This document shows, piece after piece, positions 26,531-34,926 of a stretch of 64,000 nt of DNA. Each line of letters opens with the position of its first letter. The stretch's first letter is position 1. The DNA comes from Ruminiclostridium cellobioparum subsp. termitidis CT1112 (GTDB lineage: Bacteria > Bacillota > Clostridia > Acetivibrionales > DSM-1351): assembly GCF_000350485.1 (NCBI RefSeq), contig NZ_AORV01000072.1, positions 96,136-160,135 on the forward strand, in the 5' to 3' direction. The position numbers were made by a program, and so were the translations under genes. The notes beneath the pieces were generated by a model. It did no database searches, was not told the origin of the DNA, and worked only from the letters and a program-made list of their open reading frames with translations.

Positions 26531-27778
26531 TTATTTCCTGCCGGCGAACAGCTCACGGATGACATCCTCGTCTCCAAACCCAAAGGGACATGCGTCCGAT
26601 GGACGGTTTGCACTGTAATACCAGCGGTAAATATCATAGGAATCGCCATATTTGGCATATGCGGTGATATATTCCTTCGGAGCGAGTTCTGCAAGTCTAT
26701 CTGCAGTGAGGGTTTGGGAATTGTAGGTGTGTTTTATCCTTTCCATCATGATACGGCGTGAAGGCATCTGTACCCACCCTTCCGGATAACGGCTGTTTAC
26801 CCATTGATCAATATAGCGCAGAAAACGGGCACGGGCTTCGTCCCGAAGCAGTCCAAACCATGTTATCTCATCGTATCCCCAGGCGAAATGACTCTCGTGA
26901 TTTGGCATCCCACGGAATTTATTATTACCGAAGTTATCAAACTCAACTATGAAGGGCATGGCTTCTGCCCACCAGCCGCTGGGCGAAACACCGGGTGCGC
27001 TCCGGGAAAAAAGGCTGTCCAGATAACCCTCCTCACATACGCATTCCATTGGAGAGTCCACGACTTCTTTTAATCTGATGGGGAAAGCGTTGTAGTCAAA
27101 CAGGCAGACACCGTCCACACTTATACCGTGGGTATGGGCATCGCAAAGCACATAATGGCGGCGGGCATGTTTTTTTGCGTAATCACGGACCATGCCGACA
27201 ACTTCCTTCCAGCGGCCGAAGCCCTCATCCTCTGCTCCTATTAAATGCACCTGGCCAAAGTGGATTCCTTCAAACCCTGCATCAATGTAGGAACAGGCTC
27301 GGTAGAAAATCCAAAGGCGTGATTCCAGGCGGTTTATATCCTCCACCGATGCAGCTTTTCCCCACTGGTTGATATAGCGTCCATCCTCAAAGAGCATGTC
27401 TTCATAAGAAAAGCAGCGGTCCACCGGTTCCAGTCCAAACGCTTCAAATACCCAGCCGGGAATTTTTATTGTGGATACAAAGCTTTTATAAATACATTCA
27501 AATACGCAGGCCTGCAGCACAAAATCCTGATCGACCTCATGGGCACGGGCCGCACGTTCCCGGGCTATCTTGAAATGCCGCGCATCATCAGTTGTGTCCC
27601 ATACATAGGAGGCCCTTCCGATGAACTTTGCACCTTCGTTCTTAAGCATGCGGAGGTCATCCTCAAAGGTAGACGAGGCCAGACTGTTATCCTCCCCAAT
27701 GCCACAGTGGGTGACCGCCCGGGCCAGATAATTATTAAGAACCTCACGTGAAATACTTCCGTCGAAATGGAAATTCAT
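26531..27778 (-). CDS. Uncharacterised 415-aa protein of the glycan locus, possibly TIM-barrel
   Basis: Started at the ATG at 27776-27778 (MNFHFDGSISREVLNNYLAR) with AAGGAG upstream. I do not recognise the family. Visible features: no signal peptide or membrane helix; strand-like segments ending in acidic or polar residues (AGFEGIHFGQVHLIGAED, RRHYVLCDAHTHG, EAMPFIVEFDNFG) that look like the beta-strand ends of a TIM-barrel enzyme; an aromatic-rich C-terminus (SYDIYRWYYSANRP). It lies between the response regulator and the GH95-like gene, so a glycoside hydrolase, lyase or isomerase role in glycan breakdown is plausible but unproven. Confidence 0.7.
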   Translation of the reverse strand: MNFHFDGSISREVLNNYLARAVTHCGIGEDNSLASSTFEDDLRMLKNEGAKFIGRASYVWDTTDDARHFKIARERAARAHEVDQDFVLQACVFECIYKSFVSTIKIPGWVFEAFGLEPVDRCFSYEDMLFEDGRYINQWGKAASVEDINRLESRLWIFYRACSYIDAGFEGIHFGQVHLIGAEDEGFGRWKEVVGMVRDYAKKHARRHYVLCDAHTHGISVDGVCLFDYNAFPIRLKEVVDSPMECVCEEGYLDSLFSRSAPGVSPSGWWAEAMPFIVEFDNFGNNKFRGMPNHESHFAWGYDEITWFGLLRDEARARFLRYIDQWVNSRYPEGWVQMPSRRIMMERIKHTYNSQTLTADRLAELAPKEYITAYAKYGDSYDIYRWYYSANRPSDACPFGFGDEDVIRELFAGRK

Positions 27779-28053
27779 AATCAACTGCTCCTTTTCATTC
27801 AATTTAATATATCGCCTGCTGCTGACATTGTTCAGTAATCTAATTTTGCATAATATTCATTCCCCATGGATCCGCTTATATCCGCATTATTTTCGGGCAT
27901 GGTTCTATCCATTGGAATGATATTTTAATTGTTTTCATGAGCATTTGGAATAATTGTTTTAGAAGATTCGTGATTTACTTTATAGAAAAAATTAATTGGT
28001 TGACTTAAATATGGATTTACTCTCATTCGGGTTATACAGACGAAAAACAGAGT
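27779..28053. other. Intergenic region between the 415-aa protein gene and the nitroreductase stub
   Basis: An AT-rich gap of about 275 bp. It should hold the promoter of the 415-aa protein, GH95-like and GH3 genes on the minus strand, but I see no clear -35/-10 pair and no strong hairpin. Confidence 0.4.
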
Positions 28054-28155
28054 TTACATGGCTTCAAGGATTTGTACCAGCTTGTCCTTTTCTATTGGAA
28101 TATTATCATATTCCCTGATACTTCTTCTGTTTTTCATCACTTCAAATACATCCAT
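28054..28155 (-). pseudogene. Nitroreductase N-terminal fragment (33 codons)
   Basis: The minus strand from the ATG at 28153-28155 reads MDVFEVMKNRRSIREYDNIP then IEKDKLVQILEAM and a stop. The RRSIREY...IPIEKDKLVQILEA pattern is the N-terminus of NfsA/NfsB-type FMN nitroreductases, which are normally about 170-200 aa. It keeps a strong GGAGGAG ribosome site, but the rest of the gene is absent downstream. It is a remnant left between the regulator and the 415-aa gene, suggesting a past deletion or insertion at this join. Confidence 0.7.
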
Positions 28156-28185
28156 TTTAATCTCCTCCAGTTCCAGTATGCAGCC

Positions 28186-28953
28186 CTAATTAAAAGAATT
28201 TATTTTTCTGAAATGCTCCGGTGTCATGTTAAGTTTATTTTTAAACAATCTGAAAAACTGCCTATCCGAATGATAACCGACTTGTATGGCGATATCCTTA
28301 ACTTTTTTAGAGGGTTCTTCAATTAATATCTTCATTGCTTTTTTTAAACGCATCTGGTACACATAATCAAGAAATGTAATTCCAAGTTCTTTTTTTACCA
28401 GGTTGCAGATAGAGTTCTCACTCATGCCGGTGTATATTGAAAGTTGCGTCAATGAAATATCACAATTAAATTTTGCATCAATATAGTGGATTATTTTTTT
28501 CAGTGCCGGAACCATCTTTTCATAATTTGGCTTAATAAATAAATCATCATATTTCCCCAAAACTTCTTCAACCTTTGCAAGAGCAAGCGGTACCAGGTCC
28601 ATTTCACGGACATATTTTTCAAGAATTGACCAATCAACCGGCTTGAGCAAATAATCAACTACCTGGTATTTCACTGCCTGCCGTGCAAATTCAAACTCCT
28701 CATGAGCTGTCAGTACAATGAACTTATCACAGATTTGTTTCCCCTTTACCTGTGCAATTAAATCAAATCCACTGATATTGGGCATTTTTAAGTCAGTGAT
28801 AATTAAGTTCGGAGTGAAATTCTCCATAATTTGCAGCGCTTCTTCACCTGAATAGGCACCAACACAGTTGATAGAAACATTGCTTATCTGTTTAAGCCTC
28901 TTCAGAATACCTAATACGATAATTTGTTCATCATCTACGACTAAAATATTCAT
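28186..28953 (-). CDS. Response regulator with AraC-type DNA-binding domain (short YesN type)
   Basis: A 255-aa protein. The receiver domain (residues 1-120) has ILVVDDEQ and phospho-accepting Asp54 in LIITDLKMPNISG; the C-terminal AraC double helix-turn-helix spans about 155-255 (DISLTQLSIYTGMSENSICN; KDIAIQVGYHSDRQFFRLFK). It lacks the long middle domain of the regulator at 5511, so it is about half that length. It follows the kinase by 18 bp and is the last gene of the sensor operon. It probably controls the glycan-cleaving and import genes around it. Confidence 0.92.
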   Translation of the reverse strand: MNILVVDDEQIIVLGILKRLKQISNVSINCVGAYSGEEALQIMENFTPNLIITDLKMPNISGFDLIAQVKGKQICDKFIVLTAHEEFEFARQAVKYQVVDYLLKPVDWSILEKYVREMDLVPLALAKVEEVLGKYDDLFIKPNYEKMVPALKKIIHYIDAKFNCDISLTQLSIYTGMSENSICNLVKKELGITFLDYVYQMRLKKAMKILIEEPSKKVKDIAIQVGYHSDRQFFRLFKNKLNMTPEHFRKINSFN

Positions 28954-28971
28954 GATAAAATTCCCCCTTTC

Positions 28972-30816
28972 CTAACCTATCAGAAATCCTTCTTTTGCAA
29001 AAGACAATGTACATACCACACCCTTGGGTGAATTTGCACGAAAGGAAATACCGTACTTCACTCCATAAAAATATTTCAATCTGCTGTTTACATTTGTTAA
29101 TCCGATGCTCCCGTTTGTACGGCCATTTGCGCTGCGATTTGTTCCGTCCTTTGTATTCTCAGCTGAACTTTCATTATTATGATACAGTTCGCTGGAACCA
29201 GCCGATTTCATTTTCATGTTAAGCTGTTCAATCTGCCCCCGCTGCATACCCCTCCCGTTATCGCCGATATCAACATATACCACATCATGTTCGGTGTATA
29301 CAGATATGTTTATTTTCAAGGTATTCTCATTTTCCCAGCCGTGCTTCAGGCAATTTTCCACAATGGGCTGCAATATACAAAACGGGCAGCGTATATTTAT
29401 GGAATCCTCCGGAATCTGCAGGTCAAATTGTGCATCATTGTTCTGGCGATACTGATAAATCAGCAAATAGTGGCGTATCTGGTTTAGTTCGTCCAGTAAT
29501 GTGCTCTCCTTCCTCATGGAAATGTTATAACGCAGGAACCGGCTAAGAATAAACAACATATCACTGGCTTCGGTATATTTTTCTATTTCTATTCGCATAC
29601 GTATATTTTCAAGGGTATTAAACATGAAATGCGGATTAATCTGTGATGCCAGCGCATAATAATTGGCATCATTTTTAAGCTGTTCGGCCCTGCGTGTGGA
29701 TTCTATCAAAGATCCTATGGTCCCTATCATTTTGTTATACTCATAAATTACAGTGTCAATTTCATCAGCACGGTTACTTGCCTGATAAGGAATCAGTCCT
29801 GTTTTGTCCGACTTTCTGATATGGCGGCTGAAATTTAAAAGGCGTGATGTATACCGGTAAATAATTACACAAAACAGTATCATGGGAATAAACAGGGCCA
29901 CAATACACAAAATAATGTTCTCCAAAACCTGTTTTTGATTTGACATTTTTGAATTGTACATATTTACAAGCTCAATCGGAGCACCTTTTACCGAGGATGA
30001 AATCAACTGATTGTTACTGCCCTGAGGAGGAGCTGTCAAGGGCGGAGTTTCATAAATCAGACAGCTTTTTTGTTTATCACACTGTATAGGGTAATATTCA
30101 TCCTGATATTTTAAATATAAAGAGTCTCCCTGTGGTGAGTAGTTAAGCAGCTGCAGAATTTTGTTCAAATCGAGCTGGACTTCCAAAATACCGACCACCG
30201 CAGAATAGTCCTTTCTATATAAATTCATATAAAAAATCAGTCTTGGAGAGAAACTGCTCTCATCCTTGCGTCTGACCACCTGAGGATTAAGCGCAAGGTA
30301 ATTGCAGGTATTTGAAACCTCCAGTTCCTTTAATATTTTTGAATCATATGGAAACTCATTAATATCCAGAAAGTAGTAAATCATCTCTGAATGTGTTATT
30401 GCTGTGGATTTATTAAAGCGGTAAACAAAAATTTCATCTATTACAGAGTTTGTAGAAATCATACTGGAAAATATGGGCTTAATCTGAGTCTGATAGGTCA
30501 GTATTTCGTCTGATATTGAATAATAGCTGTTTTCGAGAAAATTCAACAAAGCTGTATTGGATTGCAGGGATTCATAAACAAATCTCGATTGCTGCAGGTA
30601 ACTGCTGAAAAACACCGCTGCGTTTTCCAATATGGCGTGTTTCTCATAGCGCTTTTCTGTCTGATGTTCCCGGACCACTCCCAAACTGTACCAGCTTATA
30701 AATATGATCATAGGTAGAAAGATAAGGCCGAAATAAAATATTATAAAGCGGCGCGTCATTTGAGTTCTCTTTATACTTTTCCTGCAGTTTTTTATTAATT
30801 GCTTAATAGACCTCAT
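28972..30816 (-). CDS. Sensor histidine kinase, YesM family
   Basis: About 614 aa. The ATG at 30814-30816 (MRSIKQLIKNCRKSIKRTQM) is preferred because an earlier one would overlap the binding-protein gene; a GAGAGG lies upstream, with rather long spacing. A transmembrane helix near residues 25-45, an extracellular region of about 240 residues, a second helix near 290-315, then the kinase domain with ALASQINPHFMFNTLENIRM (phospho-accepting His about 396), CILQPIVENCLKHGWENE and DNGRGM. The loop near residues 540-575 is Asn/Ser/Gly-rich, before the lid GSIGLTNVNSRLKYFYG. It sits 16 bp after a binding-protein gene, suggesting that protein is its sensing partner. Confidence 0.92.
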   Translation of the reverse strand: MRSIKQLIKNCRKSIKRTQMTRRFIIFYFGLIFLPMIIFISWYSLGVVREHQTEKRYEKHAILENAAVFFSSYLQQSRFVYESLQSNTALLNFLENSYYSISDEILTYQTQIKPIFSSMISTNSVIDEIFVYRFNKSTAITHSEMIYYFLDINEFPYDSKILKELEVSNTCNYLALNPQVVRRKDESSFSPRLIFYMNLYRKDYSAVVGILEVQLDLNKILQLLNYSPQGDSLYLKYQDEYYPIQCDKQKSCLIYETPPLTAPPQGSNNQLISSSVKGAPIELVNMYNSKMSNQKQVLENIILCIVALFIPMILFCVIIYRYTSRLLNFSRHIRKSDKTGLIPYQASNRADEIDTVIYEYNKMIGTIGSLIESTRRAEQLKNDANYYALASQINPHFMFNTLENIRMRIEIEKYTEASDMLFILSRFLRYNISMRKESTLLDELNQIRHYLLIYQYRQNNDAQFDLQIPEDSINIRCPFCILQPIVENCLKHGWENENTLKINISVYTEHDVVYVDIGDNGRGMQRGQIEQLNMKMKSAGSSELYHNNESSAENTKDGTNRSANGRTNGSIGLTNVNSRLKYFYGVKYGISFRANSPKGVVCTLSFAKEGFLIG

Positions 30817-30832
30817 TTTTGACACCAGCCTC

Positions 30833-32383
30833 TCACTTGTTAGTATAAAGCGATTTAACACGTGCAATAGACTGTGTCATATACGCTTCAACCTGCAGCG
30901 CCCCCATCTTGTCCATATCACTTATATATCTGCTGTAGTTTCTTTCAAACTCATCGGATGTCTGGGAAATAATCAGCTTTGTTTCATAACTGTTGGCCAT
31001 ATTGGCGATTTTGTTATAAATGTCCTTTTCGGGTTCTCCTGCCAAAGGTATGGCCGCTGCCATCCACGGACAGTTTTTGTAGCTGTGGCGAATCTTTGTG
31101 TAGGTATCTTCGTAAATTTCTTTATCAAGTACGGCATAGCGTCCAACAGCTTCAACAATGGCGGAGCCTCCAAAGTAAAACCACGGGTTATATATGGCAT
31201 TGTTCGTATTGCTCCTTATGGAATTGACAAAATCCTTTGAAAAAACAGGGCTTTTGCCCGGTCCTAAAACATAATCTACTCCTTCACGTCCCCATTGAGT
31301 AAGTTTTTGAGCTTCTTCAGTAAACATCCATCTGATAAATTCAATAGACTCTTTGGGATGTTTATTACTTTTGGTAATAAATGTCCCTGACCAGCCGATG
31401 TCAGATATGGTATAATTCGCTCCTTCTATAGGCATTAGTTCCACAGAAAGATAGTTTGGATCGAGTTTGGATAAATCAGCCTGTGCATCTACATTAGAGT
31501 TTTGTGTACAGGATGAATAAGAAAATGCCTTGCCTGTCTTATAAGGAATTGCTGCCATAGTTTCTTCAGCAACAAAATTATCGGCTAATAAATATCCCTT
31601 TAGGTACATTTCATTCAGCAGCTTCATTAATCTAAGATATTTGTCATCACGATAGGAGTATACATAGCTGCCATCCTTCTGCTCAGCAAATGGAAGAATT
31701 CCAAGTCCAATCCATATTTTAAAAACATTAAACCTGTGTTCTCCATTAAATATCAGAGGAATCATATCGGGATAATTTTTCTTCACCAGTTCATAAACAT
31801 GCATCAAATCATTGAAATTATTAATAGGAGGATTGCCCAATTCATTGAGAATATCCTGACGTGCAATAAGCGAGCCCGCCATAGGTACTCCTGAAACCTC
31901 CTTCCATTCTTCGGTGCTTGAGTAATGGTTAAGAATGGTGTAAAGCTTGCCGTCGGAAGAAAAGGAAAGTGAGTTCATCCTGAGAATCTGTGGGATTTCC
32001 CACTTAACATCATACTCGGAAATAAGATCATCATAACAATAACTGACTTTACTGTTGGACAGCCTGTCCAGCATATTTGATGAGTAGATTAAATCCGGCA
32101 TATTACCGGAAGCCAGCATAACTCCAAGTTGCCCATTATCTGTAGCAACAGTGACATCAAGTGAAACCCCTGTTTTCCTGGTTATCTCTCTGGGTATTAT
32201 TCCCGAAAAGCTATTGGCCGCGTACCAACTATGATTAATAAAGCAACTAAGAACTGTCTCATTTTGTACCTTCTGCACCTCAGGGCCTATTTTACTGCTT
32301 TTTGGTACATCCGGCGAAGATGTACAAGAAGTAAGAAGAATAAATACTGTAAATAGTAATATAGCAGGTACTCTAAAATTCAT
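30833..32383 (-). CDS. Sugar-binding lipoprotein linked to a two-component system (sensor partner)
   Basis: A 516-aa lipoprotein: MNFRVPAILLFTVFILLTSC has the lipobox cysteine at residue 20. It is a clear paralogue of the importer binding protein at 44439 (FINHSWYAANSFSGIIPREI against FIDHSWYAVEKFTGIIPEEI; QLGVMLASGNMPDLIY against QLGIMIASGELPDLVY; near-identical YNPWFY-GGS-IVEA segments). Unlike that gene it has no permease beside it and instead leads an operon with the YesM-type kinase and the regulator, driven by a good promoter at 32421-32449. I infer that it presents glycan to the kinase, while the paralogue feeds the transporter. AAGGGGA lies upstream of the ATG. Confidence 0.88.
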   Translation of the reverse strand: MNFRVPAILLFTVFILLTSCTSSPDVPKSSKIGPEVQKVQNETVLSCFINHSWYAANSFSGIIPREITRKTGVSLDVTVATDNGQLGVMLASGNMPDLIYSSNMLDRLSNSKVSYCYDDLISEYDVKWEIPQILRMNSLSFSSDGKLYTILNHYSSTEEWKEVSGVPMAGSLIARQDILNELGNPPINNFNDLMHVYELVKKNYPDMIPLIFNGEHRFNVFKIWIGLGILPFAEQKDGSYVYSYRDDKYLRLMKLLNEMYLKGYLLADNFVAEETMAAIPYKTGKAFSYSSCTQNSNVDAQADLSKLDPNYLSVELMPIEGANYTISDIGWSGTFITKSNKHPKESIEFIRWMFTEEAQKLTQWGREGVDYVLGPGKSPVFSKDFVNSIRSNTNNAIYNPWFYFGGSAIVEAVGRYAVLDKEIYEDTYTKIRHSYKNCPWMAAAIPLAGEPEKDIYNKIANMANSYETKLIISQTSDEFERNYSRYISDMDKMGALQVEAYMTQSIARVKSLYTNK

Positions 32384-32420
32384 CTCAAAGTCCCCTTTTT
32401 AATCATAATATGACAAAAAA

Positions 32421-32449
32421 ATTATAACATCCATAAAAATTCAAGTCAA
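32421..32449 (-). promoter_or_regulatory. Vegetative-type promoter for the sensor operon
   Basis: On the minus strand TTGACT (32444-32449) and TATAAT (32421-32426) are separated by exactly 17 bases, ending 38 bp before the ATG of the binding-protein gene. This is close to the SigA consensus and shows that the sensor operon can be transcribed independently of the GH95/GH38 genes upstream. Confidence 0.75.
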
Positions 32450-32546
32450 TTTCTGTAGATATTTGTCTTTTACGAGAAAAACACATGACCTCTGGAGAGG
32501 TGCCAGTTCATTAATTTTAAATAGTTTTCCTGCTAAACTTTGCAGC

Positions 32547-34907
32547 TTAGCCTCTTTGGATTATATACACTGTATTTGCATTTGTTTTAAAACAGAAGCC
32601 ATGGCTGGTCAGCTTTGTTTCAACAGCTGTTTCACCATTAAACACCTTCATTTGTTCTCCGGCAAGCTCTGCCTCACCATCAACAGAAGCATATATTTTT
32701 GCGGCTGTTAAAGCGTTATCCTTCCAGGTCATATCTACTGTAAAACCGCCTCTTGCGCACAATCCGTTTACCGCGCCTTCCGTCCATTCGGGAGGCAGTG
32801 CCGGAAGCAAATGCAAAATGCCCGTATGGCTCTGGATCAAGGCTTCGGCTATACCTGCCACAGCACCAAAGTTACCGTCAATTTGAAAAATATCACCAAA
32901 GGCATTGAAAAAGTTCCTTGTATGGGCAGAGCATACCATTTTATTGATTTCCTTACCAGTCATCTCCTTGTCAAGAATACGGGCATGCTGGCAGATAAAC
33001 CAGGCAAGAGGCCATCCCCCGTTACCTGCTCCGTTATCTGTCCGGATTTTGAGAGAAGTCCTCACAGCCTCCAGTAATTCCGGGCTGTCTTTCCAGTTAA
33101 TTTCATCGCCCGGATATGCGCCCCACAAATGAGAAATATGTCCCATTCCGGGTGTCATTTCAGGAACTTCCTCCTGCCATTCAAGCAACTGGCCCTGAGA
33201 GCCTATACTGTTTTTTGGGAGACGTGATATGACCCTTTTGAATCCACCGGTCTTAGGATCATCAATCCCCAAAATACCGGCTGCCTCAATGCATGCGCCA
33301 AACAGTGCCCTGAGTATCTGGTTATCCATGGCAGGCCCTGCGCAAACAGGTGTATCATGTCCATCAGGCAGTATATATCTGTTTTCAGGCGATACCGACG
33401 GGCAGGTCACCAGATGTCCTTTATTATCTTCAATCAAAAAGTCAACGAAGAATAACGCATGGTCACACAAAACAGGATACCATTTTTTCAAAAAGTCCTT
33501 ATCCAGTGTAAATCTGTAATGCTCCCAGAGATGAAGAGCCATCCATGCTCCTCCTGTTGTCCAGGAAGTTGCCGCCAGATAGCAGTCCTGCGGAGCACAG
33601 TCACCATAAAAATCAGTATTATGATGGCACATTGTACCTCTGCAGCCATACATGGTTTTGGCAGTTTCTCTCCCCCTTTCACTCATTTTTTCAATGAGAT
33701 CAAACATGGACTCATGGCAGTTGGAAAGGTTGGTAACTTCAGCCGGCCAATAATTCATCTGAGTATTGATATTTATGGTATATTTGCTATCCCAGGCCGG
33801 AATGAAATCCTTGCACCAAATTCCCTGAAGATTCAGCGCTGTTGAATTTTCGCGCCCGCCTGAAAGCATAAGGTATCGTCCAAATGTGAAATAGAGTGCC
33901 GCCAGATTTGGATCATGAATTCCGGCCCTCGCCTTATCCAAACGCTTATCCACCGTCAGTTCGGAATTCTTTCCAAGTTCAAGTGTACAGCGGCGCATCC
34001 GAGGTTCAAAATCTGCCAGATGCTCAGCTTTCAATGCGGAAAAACCTTTTTTCTCAGCGTTATCGATCAGTCTTATGACCTCAGCTTCGGGATTATCTGC
34101 ACGGTTTGTTGTTGCACCGGCAAGATATAGGCAAACCTCACTGGCATTACGTGTAATAAGCTGGCTGTACGGATCAAAAATTCTTCCGTCAGTCACCATG
34201 CGCACTGCACTGGCAAAACCGGTTTCCGAAGCATTTCCTTTAATTATCAGGGTTTTTTCGTTGATGGTGTGGTTTACATCCAGCAGCATTCCCGCCCATC
34301 CGCCCCCACGTTGGAATTTGCCCGGGCGGCGGTGGTCCGGAATCTTTTCGTCTATAATATTGCAGCGGTCCATCTGAACATCCAGGTCAACAGAGCCGGG
34401 CCTGTCAGTTGTTATCCTGATACAAAGCACCTGTGCCGGATAGCTTACAAACATTTCTCTTGTGTATGCAGCACCATTCTGCTTATGTCTGACAGTATGA
34501 ATTCCCGTCATCAGATTCAGCTCGGAAACGTAATCTTCTGCATCATCGCTGTTGGTAATCCATCCGTTAATAAATGGAGTATGCTGGTTAAGTGCGATGT
34601 CAAGCTCTCCCAGGGGTTCATAATGACGCATGCTGACCGGCGCTCCGACCATGTACTGTGCTATAAGATCTTCCGCTTCCTGAAGTTTACCTTCAAGAAC
34701 ATTCTTCTGTATTTCTTTGAGCTTTTCCTTTGTGGCCAGATTGTTTCTGTCAACAAAGTTCCCATACCACAGGCTGTCCTCATTCAACTGGATTCTCTCA
34801 ATTCCCGTATTTCCGTATACCATGGCGCCTAGTCTGCCGTTACCTAAAGGAGTGGCGTCATTCCATCTTTCTGCGGCCCTGTCGTATTTCATTATATATT
34901 CCGACAT
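32547..34907 (-). CDS. Glycoside hydrolase family 95 (alpha-L-fucosidase type)
   Basis: A 786-aa enzyme without a signal peptide. GH95 hallmarks: RWNDATPLGNGRLGAMVYGN at the start, IQLNEDSLWYGN, the central YTININTQMNYWPAEVTNL with the Asn pair that positions the catalytic water, VTCPSVSPENRYILPDG with the presumed acid Glu, and FQIDGNFGAVAGIAEALIQS. The C-terminus reads LHLLPALPPEWTEGAVNGLC. GH95 enzymes invert alpha-1,2-L-fucosides, and some act on L-galactosides. It starts 20 bp after the alpha-mannosidase gene with GGGGGGA upstream. Alongside the GH29 at 53541 it points to a fucosylated substrate. Confidence 0.93.
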   Translation of the reverse strand: MSEYIMKYDRAAERWNDATPLGNGRLGAMVYGNTGIERIQLNEDSLWYGNFVDRNNLATKEKLKEIQKNVLEGKLQEAEDLIAQYMVGAPVSMRHYEPLGELDIALNQHTPFINGWITNSDDAEDYVSELNLMTGIHTVRHKQNGAAYTREMFVSYPAQVLCIRITTDRPGSVDLDVQMDRCNIIDEKIPDHRRPGKFQRGGGWAGMLLDVNHTINEKTLIIKGNASETGFASAVRMVTDGRIFDPYSQLITRNASEVCLYLAGATTNRADNPEAEVIRLIDNAEKKGFSALKAEHLADFEPRMRRCTLELGKNSELTVDKRLDKARAGIHDPNLAALYFTFGRYLMLSGGRENSTALNLQGIWCKDFIPAWDSKYTININTQMNYWPAEVTNLSNCHESMFDLIEKMSERGRETAKTMYGCRGTMCHHNTDFYGDCAPQDCYLAATSWTTGGAWMALHLWEHYRFTLDKDFLKKWYPVLCDHALFFVDFLIEDNKGHLVTCPSVSPENRYILPDGHDTPVCAGPAMDNQILRALFGACIEAAGILGIDDPKTGGFKRVISRLPKNSIGSQGQLLEWQEEVPEMTPGMGHISHLWGAYPGDEINWKDSPELLEAVRTSLKIRTDNGAGNGGWPLAWFICQHARILDKEMTGKEINKMVCSAHTRNFFNAFGDIFQIDGNFGAVAGIAEALIQSHTGILHLLPALPPEWTEGAVNGLCARGGFTVDMTWKDNALTAAKIYASVDGEAELAGEQMKVFNGETAVETKLTSHGFCFKTNANTVYIIQRG

Positions 34908-34926
34908 ATTCTGTCCCCCCTTTTAA

